64,000 nt of DNA, from NCBI GenBank assembly GCA_051453625.1, contig JBOZIK010000001.1, positions 176,280,484 to 176,344,483 of the forward strand, given 5' to 3'. This DNA is from Welwitschia mirabilis. Its lineage: Eukaryota > Gnetophyta > Gnetopsida > Welwitschiales. The position numbers and the translations under genes were made by a program. Positions 12,541 to 24,047 of the stretch are shown here, in pieces. Numbering within the stretch: the stretch's first letter is position 1; every line of letters begins with the position of its first letter. A model generated the notes under the pieces. The model was not told the DNA's origin. It did no database searches and was given only the letters and a program-made list of their open reading frames with translations.

Positions 12541-13887
12541 TAATTAAAAATATAATATTATGTATAATAATTAAAAAAAATGGAAAACCAATTTTTTTTT
12601 TTTTGAATAAAACACTTGGTCACTTGGTCATAATCATTCATTAGTAACCTCAATCACCAAGTGCAAGATACCCCTCAGATCTTCCCACCTATTGGTAAGA
12701 GACAATGGAAGGGAATGATATTTTGTAACATAATTTTATAAAAAACATAAATAATGGAATAATCTATTATTACATCATTCTACTAAAATTCTAAAAGAAG
12801 TCATATTGATAACATGAACAAGGACTTACTTGGAAACATTAGTAAATCCTTGATGGTTAAAGATGGAAGTTCCAAACTCAAGAATTCTTAGCTTCAATCT
12901 TTTAAGATTCCAATTGCACAAGTAAGAGAATGAAAAGAAAGAAAGAGGAAAGAAGGAAATTGCGATTACATAGAAAATGAAAAGTATCTACTTTTTTTTG
13001 CAATAGAGGAAACAGTCTCTATATATAGGTAAATAGAAGGCATATAGTTCAAAATCATAGGATCACAAGATTTATCATTGATAAGTGGAATGAGTAATAA
13101 GTGACATTGAAGCAAAAAAAGAGACAGTATATTTATGACTTATGAACCTAATGGGGATGAGTAATTTTCTTACATTAATTAGCAAGATTAATTGCATGCA
13201 TCATTTCCTCATGCAAGATCCTTCTTAATCCTTCATAGCCTCATAAGTATGTTTAATTCATTTAAAATATGCATCAAAAGAATAAATGCATAAATCTGAA
13301 AATTTTCATGTGACATAATGAAATACACTCTTCAATTTCAATGAACAAAACAATAAATATGTTATAAATTAAATGTCGTTACACACCTCAAGAAGATAAA
13401 CATTATAGTAGAGTAAATCTACTCATTTATCATTCTTGGATAAAGGTAAAAGTGCATGTACTAATCAACATGCTTATTTATTTCATAATGTATAGCATTT
13501 ATAATCATATAATTCAAAGTAAATTTTTATTCATAATATAATATATCTATCACATTTACCAAGAATTTAAATGAGTAGATAGGATGTAAAATACATTATT
13601 ATATCCTCTTGAAATTTTAAATTTATTATTTTTATCATGTAATTTAAATTCCTTACATAATGGGGTTATCTAGTTTTAATGTTTGAATAGCTTTTCTCAT
13701 AAAATGTTTAGTACATAATTATTATTTTTTTATGTCAAATCATGAAAATCATGAAATTAAGATTAATTACTTAAAATACCATCTTATTTTAATAAGTCTT
13801 TTAAAGAAGATGAATTCATCATCTAATTAAAAGTTTAGCATGCTTAATAACCAAGTAATTAAGGTTTGCAAAATGTGGGTTATGATA
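12540..13887 (-). repeat. Possible old LTR (F), left edge unknown
   Basis: At the right edge the minus strand reads AAAATTGGGGCTC and then TATCATAACCC, which looks like a purine tract followed by an LTR start TGTCATAACCC with one G-to-A change. Further in, a minus-strand TATA box lies at 13019-13028 in a stretch resembling a promoter and leader. I found neither a partner LTR nor a target duplication, and the left limit is a guess. It could be a solo LTR or the 3' LTR of an element whose body lies to the right. Confidence 0.35.
13019..13028 (-). promoter_or_regulatory. Possible TATA box within candidate LTR F
   Basis: The minus strand reads CCTATATATAGAGACTG, a strong TATA match. Its place inside a candidate minus-strand LTR gives it meaning; otherwise such matches are common in AT-rich DNA. 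Confidence 0.35.
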
Positions 13888-16800
13888 GAGCCCCAATTTT
13901 AAGAAAGACTAGAAGACAACCATTCAAGAATAGTTATCAAAAAGTTTAAGAGAAAGTTAAGTTATTAAATTATAATGTTTATTAAACTACGCCTGTTGAG
14001 ATAATAACATGATTAAACATATCCCATATAATCCATATTCTCCAAGAATGGCATTCATAGGAATATCTTCCTTGGAATAATAATGAATATATCATTACTA
14101 TAGCATTAGGTAAATCCATTAGATAAAGTCATATGATATAAATAAAAAATATTGAATATCGCATCATTACTTGATAAAAATAGTATAACTATTTGTGAAT
14201 AAAACTATGATTGATTTGAAATAACTAAAAACTAAATAATGCATATTAAAATATTTATAGAAATTATCAATTTATCTTCAAAAACATTTTTCATTTGCAA
14301 ATTATAAATCCATGACATTTGTTCTCTTCTAAATGTCATCCTCAACACTGGAAAAGTTTAAATTAGATAGATTTTATGAAACTATTTTTTCTTTCTAAAC
14401 TTAAAATCTATTCTACTTTTGCATTAAAGTAAAGTATTTAAAGAATTCATAGGGATGTATTTATCCTATAAAATTAGCTTTTTTAAAAAAATAATAGATC
14501 TATAACAAGTGAAGACAATTAGTTTTATGATAGATTATAAGAAAGAACACTTAAAGAATTCTCTCATAGGAATTAAAAATTTGAGTAGAAAAAAATTAAA
14601 AAATAATGTGTGTAATGAAATAAAGCTAAAAAATGTAATATTATAGATTAAAACATTTATAGGGTATGCTTAACACTTTAGGATAGAAACAGTATTTCTT
14701 AAAAAATCTAACTTAAATGCTAGAATAGAGAAATGGATAGCTAAGGATTATTCTATGAAAAAGATGTGTTTAAAGTAAAGCACATGTAGCCCTAAGAACC
14801 ATTTCCTTTGTGATAAAAATGGAAAGAATAAAAGTTATTAAGGAAAAAATATTATAAAAATTGAACCCTATTTTTATCCATGTAGTGACGAATTACTATA
14901 AGAAACTTTCATGATTTGTTCATAAAAATATTAAATTGCAATATGAAAAAGTAAGGAAATAGTTAGTAGGCTAGACCTTGAAAACTATTTAACATGTGAT
15001 ATGAGATACATAATCAATTATCTCATAAAACTTATTATTTCATCCTACTCTTGGGATGACTTATAATATACTTACAAAGGAATATCATTGATTTTATTTA
15101 AATGAAAAACTTTTTATGATTATATTTCATGAATTTGTTGAAACAAATATAGTTGTAATAACCTTCATATTACAATAAGAAATAATTTAAAGGATATTAG
15201 ATCCTCTAACTTGAAAAAATAATCTATCTTAAAAAAATGTTATGTAAAGATGGTCTTAATTAAACTAAAATACCATGAAGTTATAAATATTTTGGTTAAA
15301 ATAATGTTTACATTTAATACTTATAATATTCTCTAATTGTTTTAGATTAAAACATCTCTTAATTAATCTGAAGGAGCGAAAATCAATATCATGATTAAAC
15401 ATCATAACTAAAAATATATGAAGTGGAATAAAAATATATTATTGAAATAAGTATAACACACATCATAATTACTATTATTATTATTTTTTGTTAGACTTAG
15501 TAATTGTGCCTATATAATAAGTAATAAATGCATAGAGAAGAAAAAATCTTGAACTTCCTTCTGTTAATAATGCAATTATGTATTTGTAATCTAATATGGA
15601 TTCATCACGTTTCCTGCATTTATGGAGAATTCTAGCTAACTTCCTGTAAAACTTATGACTCAAATGCCTTCTAAGTCTTATGTACCTTGTAATATTGTGT
15701 TGTCTTTGGTAAAACGGAGTGAATAAATCAACTCTCAATGAGTTAATATAGATTAAATCAATATTTCCTTCATTATATCCTATAGTATATAAAATTGAGT
15801 TTATAAATGATTATCCTCATTAAAACATATCTTGTACGTAGGTTATAGACTTAAATATGATAAAAATATCATAGAATAGAAAGAGATAAAATCCAAATTT
15901 TCTAAAGGCAATAAAAGAAGAAAACTCAAAATCTAATTCTTTTTAATAATCTTATTATGAATCAAATTCTTCTCATAAGAATGTAAGGAATTTCATGATA
16001 CCTACATTATCATTAAATAAATGTCAATCTTGATGTAAATGAAGCCATGAAAATGAAGCCATGATAAATTCACTATGATTAAGAAAATCTAGTTAAAAGA
16101 GACTTCTTCTATTAATTCATCAAAAGAGGAGAAGTTTTTAAATAACTAAAAATTAAGAATGAATCTCAAAATAAAATATTTAAAGATATTATAAAGTAGA
16201 TAATTAAATATGTAATAAATATTTTCAAGATTAAGCTTGAATGAAAAATAAATTAATTAGAAAATAAAATTATCAAAGTGTATGGATAAATACTATAAAC
16301 GAACATCATGATACAATCTCTTAAGGATGAAATAACAGCATTTTCAGAGAAAAGGATATTAATAGTCAAATAAACCTTCACAACCAATGAAGATATCTTT
16401 GAATCTCATAGTAATATATAAAAAGACAATAGAATAATATATTTTAAAAAATCTCATGAAATTCTTAAATAAAAATCCTTTTAAATAGTTCTAATGAAAT
16501 AAGTACTTTGAATCTACTAAAGAGACATATTAATGAAATCATACTTTTCTCTTAAACCTTGCTTGTATGTAAAGCAATGCTTAAATAATATCATAGAATA
16601 ATGATATAGAAATAATATTGTAAAAATAAAGAAGTAAAACCATTAAAATCATACATGAAAGTCATTTATGATACATAATGTAAGAATGAAAGTACCATAT
16701 AACAAGGCAAAACACTTATAATATTATAAAAGAACACACATAGATCATCATGCACATAGCTTAATAATATTAAAAATGAAAAGGTAAATAACAACCTCAT

Positions 16801-17690
16801 AGATTAGGAAGTTATTAATTAAAGTTGGAAAAATAATATCGTAAAGGATACCTAAAGACTTAGATGGATTGTATCATACAAAGGTTATAAAATTTGAAAT
16901 AAGATTGTATAATCTCATATCATATCCAGTCAAAGTTGAGGGAATACTAAAAGTTAGGATAAGAGTATACATGATGTCAACAAGTTTAAGATATATAATA
17001 ATAAATTTCAAAAACCATATTCCAAATCAAAAAATAAATACAAATGACGAAGGCAAGTTGGAAATGTAATTCATATTTATATTAATATGTAATATATTAA
17101 ACACAATTGTACATGAAGTATGTAATGTAGAACTAGTTAATCTATGAAGATTAAACATATAATAGTAATAATAACTTATACACAAGATCTCATTAACTAA
17201 CTAACTTTTATCTTAACTAAAATATATATAAAAGGCCATAATTCAAATTAAAAACGTTGTAATATCTTAAAAACATAAAGGAATAATGTTTTTACATAAT
17301 TAAAGGCGATAAAACTATGAAATGTAAGTGCGTATATAATTATTTTATCCTAATAAATCTCCTCAAGGAACATCTTCTATAAGCACATGAATAAACATAA
17401 TAATCCCACTAAGTATACTAAAAAAATATCTCATATATTTAAATATGACATTCATTAATACCATAATACTATTAGGTAAACATATAGATTAAATATAGTA
17501 ATGAAAGATAATCTAGGAATATCTACAATGACATGAGCTCTAACATAGGTATATCTAAGTCTTAGAGCTATCATATCATCTCATAGGAATAAAAAATCCT
17601 CAAGAGAGGTCCTCATAAGAATATAAATTCCAAATTTATTAGCCTTTATTCAACATTTAACTTGTATTATGAATAGATGATAGATATTCC
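13888..17690. other. Highly decayed AT-rich DNA, probably retrotransposon interior
   Basis: No family could be assigned. One minus-strand frame of 85 codons (15481-15738) encodes a basic peptide (start MRVDLFTPFY) that I do not recognise, and a plus frame of 66 codons lies at 16869-17069. Both are within chance expectation. The region may hold the 3' part of the copia element seen at 17690-18730, but its RNase H and LTR could not be read. Confidence 0.4.
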
Positions 17691-18730
17691 ATACCATTGG
17701 ATTTAAGTAGTGATATTAAATATTTTCTTTGTTTAATATATGTTTTTAAATCTTTAGTACAAATTAATTCTAAAATAATAATGTATTATACTTAGCTTAA
17801 ATAAATCACATTTCATACTTAATTAATTAAAACATTCTTTAATCTATAAAACATCTAGATCTGTGACCAATAAGTCATTAACATATAAAGATAAATATAG
17901 TGTTTGCACGTTTGATTATGAATAAATTAGAGTCTAGATAGCCTCTTTAAAACCAACATGATAAAATGTTTGTATATACACTAAGCCTATAATTTGGGGG
18001 TTATTTAAGGTCACATAAGATTTTTTTCCCCCAATTTAGTAGCTAATCTTAAGTTTTCCTTATCTTGACCCTTGATGCTAAGATGATTGAAAATTTTCAT
18101 ATAGGTTTTTATCAAGTTTTCATACAAGAATATTGATATTATATCAGTTTGAAATATCTCATAATTATAAATAATTGGTTACAAATAATTACTAGATTTA
18201 TCAAAGATGTTATTACATCATACTTATTATTAATGAAAATATCTAATTATAATCAATCATAAGTTGTGAAAATTCTTATTAAAGAAATCTAGTTTATACC
18301 TCTCTAAGTTTTCAAATCCATTATATTTTATAGTGAATTCTTAACTAAAACCATCAATGTTTTTGTTCTTTGGTTTTAGGATAAATGTTCAAATTCCTCT
18401 TTTCATTACATCTCATATTTTTATGCCTATAATCTCATTCTAGTCTTTCATAGAAGAAGGAAGAAGGCTTACTCTTAGATTTAAAAGCTTTTATCACTGG
18501 ATGTACAAAACACATCATATTAACTATTTCATATATATATATATATATATATAATCTTTAGTAGAATGTCTTTTTACACTTAAACATAGTATGTCTATTT
18601 GAACTTTGTGATCTTATTACACTCTTTAATAGTCTTTAAAACTTGATCATGTAGTGTTGAATACCTAATTTGATCATATTCATCATAAAATTTTACATCC
18701 ACAATCTCCGGAATACATTAAGATTCAAGG
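17690..18730 (-). pseudogene. Decayed Ty1/copia reverse transcriptase fragment
   Basis: Reading the minus strand from about 18700 down, pieces in order match the copia pol. VDVKFYDEYDQ resembles the linker after integrase. A stretch with NQRTKTLMVL resembles the proline-lysine motif that opens the RT. YMKIFNHLSIKGQD resembles the usual EEVYMxQPxGF block. At about 17890-17990 TLYLSLYVNDLLVTDLD is the catalytic block, with YVDD changed to YVND. Stops and frame shifts are frequent, so no product is possible. The usual domain is about 250 residues; the whole of it seems present but corrupted. No LTRs were found for this copy. Confidence 0.7.
18531..18553. repeat. (AT)n microsatellite
   Basis: An uninterrupted AT dinucleotide run of 23 bases within the decayed copia fragment. 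Confidence 0.95.
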
Positions 18731-21170
18731 ATATTACATATAATTTTCTACCAATATAGAAAATTTCTTGTTTTCTTATGCACTTTATTTTTTAATCTTA
18801 TATTTCATGAATAGTTTTTGATTTCTTAGCTCTTTTAATGTAACTAATCTCTAATTCCACTTATTCATTACAAAATGAAAAATAATCAATCATAGAACCA
18901 AATAATAAGAAACTTTAATATAATGGATTTGATTTATTTTCTTAAATGTTAAAAAATAAAATAAATACTTAGTACAAGCTAATACTTTTTGAATAAATGA
19001 ATAATGGATTTGTATATATTACCATATTATATATTAAATCATAAACATCATTAATTAATATTTTGAATCTAAATGTTTACAAATGAAAAGGTGTCTTTTG
19101 TATGTTATAACCTTTTATTAATGTGCAAGGATGAAGTAGAAAACTTAATTGCTAATCATTCATCATCTTTTTTTATTAAAATAGTATCCTTTGGGCATGT
19201 GGTTTTCTTAAACCACATAAAACCCTTATGAAATAATGTTGTTATGTTAATTTTAATGTTCACCATTATCAATGTTTTCTTTATAAAACACTACCACATA
19301 ATTTCTATTATAGTATCAAAGTTAAAGGTTGTAGTTCCAATATCTTAAAGAAAAACCTCACAAAATCTATGTTCACGAATGATGATGATCAAAGGAAGAA
19401 ACTAGAAATTTCTAAAAGTATAGGATTCATCATAAAATAAAAACTAATTAATTTATTAAAAAAGAAATCTATTTTTTCTTAAATAGTGTTTCATTACCAA
19501 GTAATATTTTGTCATAAAACAAAGTCAAGTCAACTACACTTAAATTAAGATAAAGTTGCGAATAGTATAAAAGGATTATAACTCTTGAAGCATAGAAATA
19601 AAAATGCCAAAAACCTTAAAATTAGCTTCATGATGACAAAGAATAAGAGGCACAAAGTTTTTTTCACTATGAAACTACAAAATAATGTTTTCACAAAGAC
19701 ATAAGAGAGCTAGAGTTATGGAATTAAAATTTAAATCTAAAATAATAGTTAAATTCAATATTATTAAAATTTGAGAATCAAAAGTATGAAGTTACAAAGA
19801 AAAAATAAACCCATATTATAACTTGAGTTTCAAACTAGGTCTCATCACATGAAGCTATAAATGTGAGATACGATGATTTAGTGGTTCAAAAAAACTTATC
19901 ATAAAATAGGTCATGTGTGAAATTTAGAATTAAATCATAAAATTAAATTGAAAAATAAAGGTACTATGGAAAGAGAATTTTAAAAATGTAATCCAAAAGC
20001 CCAAGTTTGATAAAAAGATATCTTATTTAAGGTTTATGATAAAATAAAGTGAGAAATAACACAAAAAAGATTATATTTCAAAAAACATTTTAAAATTTTA
20101 TCAACATAAAATAAGATCAGTAATTTAAAAGGTTGAATGAAGTTATAGCCTAAAACAAATTTCTTGAATAGAGTTGTAGCATGAAAAATCTTCAAGAAAA
20201 AATATGTGTCATGATACAATAGTTGTTCCACCCAAAAAATAATGGTTTCATCTAAAACTTACTTTCATTTAGGAAACTTATTTTAGTCAATAATAAAGTG
20301 ATGAAACATGATAATCTAACATGAGGATTCAAGTGCATATTAAGTTATGGTAAGTTTAGTAGAAAAATTAATTAATTTATTTCCACAAGAAAATTAAAGA
20401 AAGGTTAATAGTATAAAGAAGAAATAAGATAAAATGTGTAAAAACTTAGGATCTTCTTGAAATTAAAGTAAAAACTGATGAAGATTTAAGTCATTTTAAA
20501 ATAAAAAAAGGATATCATAATATAATGCTTCTAAATTCATAAGAATATCTCAAAGACGTTCTAAATTAAGGTTGGATAAAGGTTTATCATAAATTGGTAT
20601 ACAATAAAATCCCTATGTCTCATAAAAGACAAGAATGTTTTATTTTATTAAAGAAATGTAATTCCATATAATGTCAAGGTTTGGATGCCATAAAGATGAT
20701 CATTGAAGATTAATATCCTTTCATACTTTTTGATAAAAAGAAAACTTAAAAATAAAAGATGGAAGATGATTTTATTCACTAGCAAGTTACAAATGGACGG
20801 ATGAAACGAAAAAAATATGCTAGTATTAAATTAGTGACATCTCTATAAAATGGAATCATACAGGAATGATATTAAGGAAGAGAAAATGGGATAAAAGCAA
20901 TATCAAACTCATTTTTTAAATATTTATTATTTAATAAAATAATAAAATAAGAATTTTATAATTGTTAATATAAAATAATAGTTTCACATTTATTAAAAAA
21001 TATCTAGACTTATTCTTATACAAAGAGTTAGAAAATAATTTTTGCATCCATATTTTTAAAGCATACTTTTTCAAACTTAAAACTATAAGAAGATGAAGAG
21101 TATTTTATCACAAAATAAAGTGATTAGTTATGATAAAACTATTTTTTAAAAATTCAAATTAAAGAACAAA
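18731..21170. other. Decayed AT-rich DNA with one possible copia primer site
   Basis: At 19311-19322 the plus strand reads tagtatcaaagt, the initiator-Met primer site TGGTATCAGAGC with three transitions, preceded by ttctatta (expected ttctaaca at an LTR end). This could be the 5' LTR edge of a plus-strand element running right. No LTR start, gag or pol could be confirmed, and a minus-strand 65-codon frame at 20034-20231 looks random. Confidence 0.35.
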
Positions 21171-21283
21171 ACTCAGTTCTGATCAAGTGGTTGGCTTAGA
21201 AGGCCTAAAAAGTAATGCTTCAATCCCCTCACCACAAAACAAGTGTTACCAAGAAATCCTATTTCATCAAAACAAGAAAAACG
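21171..21283 (+). mobile_element. Possible tRNA-derived SINE
   Basis: The block opens with ctcagttctgatcaagtgg, which fits an RNA polymerase III box A, and about 35 bases later has gcttcaatcccc, a decayed box B (GGTTCGAATCC). A short unrelated body follows and then an A-rich end. The layout is that of a plant SINE with a tRNA-like head. The target duplication is not clear, and its 3' body differs from the SINE at 40093. Confidence 0.5.
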
Positions 21284-24047
21284 AATAATTTAAAAGAAAA
21301 AAATCAAGAATGTTAAACTTCAAGGTATAAAGCAATTCAAAAGCCTTGAAGATTAATAAAAAGTTTCATATCATTTGAATGATCAAGTAGACGTCTTAAT
21401 AGCATGAAAAATATATTGTAAAATTTTTAATAGTAGATTTCTTTTACTTTGTAGATGTCTAATTTTCACATTTTAGATGTCTTTCATTCGGTATATGTCT
21501 TTTCTATACTATTGCAAAAAGTAAGACATGCCAAAAACCCAGGGTTTTGACCCTTTTTATTTGTAAAAGAGGCCACCAAATATCATTCCTAAGTCTTCAC
21601 TTAATAGGTATCCCTCTTAGAGCATTTCTCAAGGTTGATATTCTCAAATTTCTCTCATAAGACATCTTTATTTTGATAGACATATTTATAGCAAGAAAGA
21701 ATAGGTGATATTTTTTCTTTAGGTGCTTATTTTGAGTTATTTCTTCACATTTTGGTTGTTTTTTATTCAGATTTCCATATATTTTCTCAATAATAATTAG
21801 AATAAAGTCTGATAATGCTTCAAGAGGTAAATAACAAGCAACAAAACCTTAAAGATCTCAGTATAAGCCTTAGTTTTACCATTAGGTAGTTGCAAGAAGG
21901 TATAAGACTTGGACAAGAAACTCTATAATCATAAAAAGAACTATTGAATTCCAACAATAGAGGAAAGGCCATCTTATAGATTACTTGTTTGAGCTTAGAT
22001 GAGACATGATTCTTTAATTATGTTAGAATATATCAGATCTAGTAGTGAGGAAATTCTTTGCAAACATCCACAAGATAAATGACAGGATATGGGCTTGCTA
22101 GACTTAAGATAGAGGTACTCCATTACATATTACTCATAGCCTTTTAAATTTAATTCTTGGCATTAATAATTTAGAGCTTCCTTATATGTATGTTCATTTA
22201 TTTAAAGAAATTTTCACATCATGAGCTAGCAGTGTGTCATAAAGAACCATAAGCAATATTTTATTTAGACACTGTAAGATGAATTTTGTTGAAAATATAG
22301 AGCATAAAGACATGATTGCTGATGCTTCCATACTCATTTTAATTATTTTTTATAACATTCTAGTCAAAGTTGGCAGCTATAGTTACTATAAACCTATGCA
22401 TAATTTCGTAGTTTTTTATTTATTTACTAGTTTGAAGACATACTTGGTATTTATCTTGTGCATGAACATCATTACTTTGTTTTATAAGGGGAAAACTGTA
22501 GGTCACCCTTATTTAATTAGCATGATTATTAGCATTATAAAAAATATCAATTCCTTAGGTAAATCTTATTTATTAGAAGAAGCCTCTAGTTAATTTTAGT
22601 GAAAAGCAAAGAGTGCCAGTGCCACTAGGTAAGGGCTATAAGGCCATCACAGCTTTAAAGATTTTACTCCATAGATACATATAGTTCATCATGCATCAAG
22701 AAGGAATTAAAGACAATATGAAAAATAGTTAGAAAAATTAGTAAGAATTTGTTAAGATTAAAAAAGCACATGTCCATAGCTAACGAGGGCAAAGCACCAA
22801 TAGAGAGTTGGGAATTCATGAGGACTTTTACATGGCCAAAATCGGAAGACAAATAAGAAGAAGAAGTATCTCCATCTTCATAGGGCATAGGTTATGACTC
22901 ATGAATAGTAGAAGATAGTAGTGATTCTACATAGTTATCAAGAGATGAGGCATAGGATCAAGGAGAGTGCCAAGATTTCATGCAGCCACAGTTTGATGGG
23001 GGATTAATAATCTTTAGGCCCATCACAAAGGTAGAAGAAAATAGAATCAGATAGCTTAGATATTCAGCCTTTTATCTTCTACTAGCCACGTCTCAAGATA
23101 CTAGTTCATTGTCCCACTCAGTCATCATCACCTTCTTGACCCTCTTCATCATTGCATATACCATTTCCTCCATCATAACACATGTCATGACCATCACCAT
23201 CTTACACTGAGCTTATTCATATATCATCACGTGTCATAGTACCATCATCCTTTATATAAACCACCATATCTAGCTTTTCTAGGATGTCCATTACTCCTCA
23301 AACATAGCTCCATATGAGGAGATAGGCCTATGAGGGCCTAGGTGAGACTTCTCAGTGTCCTTCCAGGAAGTGCTACACTTCACCAACTATGTCCTCATCA
23401 TCTTATACCACGTAAACTTCCACCATTCATGACAGTGATGGTGACAGTGATGATGAAGAAGAAGGCACACATTATACTAGTGACTCTACTCTTAGCGATT
23501 AGCTTCTTTAATCTGTTGTTCAAAAATGGGAGAAGTAATGAAAAATTAGTTATATCATGGACATCTTGTGGGCATAGAGGACTTGATTATAAAATGATGG
23601 ATTAGATTCCTGAGTGACATCATTATTCACTGATAATTACTCTTAATTATTTCTTCATACATTATTATGATATAGTATTTTCATTGTTATTTAGCACACT
23701 TTATAGTTAGCAAACTTTATCCATTGATACATTTTCATGCTTTAATATCATTTCTCATTAACACACTTTTTAAATGCTATGCTTTAATTTTATTATTGGC
23801 TTATTACTATTAGCATATCTTACTTGATTAATATTCTTAAATTAAATTATCAAATGTTTATGTGCCTTTCTTACTCTGATCTCTACATGTTTATTTAAGT
23901 GGTAAAAATTATAATTTTTTTTCAATACTATTGCAAAATATGAATATATGCTTTTCTCTTGTATATGAATATCTTAAACCAGTTGATTAAATGTAATTGC
24001 ACTAATGAGATTTATTAAGTTTTGAACATCATCAAAAAGGGAAAGAT
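21284..24047 (+). mobile_element. Decayed 3' interior of copia element H
   Basis: This region leads directly into a copia-type purine tract and LTR at 24048, so at least its right part is element interior. Two plus frames, 104 codons at 22279-22593 (hydrophobic, several possible membrane segments) and 87 codons at 23342-23605, show no motif I recognise. SIRE-type copia elements carry an extra ORF after pol, and these frames stand where such an ORF would be; that link is only positional. The left limit of H and its 5' LTR are not resolved. The agacgtct motifs at 21389-21500, also seen in the LTR, hint that the 5' LTR may be there. Confidence 0.45.
24031..24047 (+). promoter_or_regulatory. Polypurine tract of copia element H
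   Basis: The bases atcaaaaagggaaagat run straight into TGTTGG. Plant SIRE/Maximus-like copia elements typically show CATCAAAAAGGGGGAGAT before an LTR starting TGTTGG. Confidence 0.75.

Noticed and set aside
22279-22593. Plus-strand frame of 104 codons, hydrophobic, as a possible membrane-protein gene
   Set aside because: The hydrophobicity follows from T-rich codons in AT-rich DNA. There is no known motif, and it lies in decayed copia interior, so I do not call a gene.
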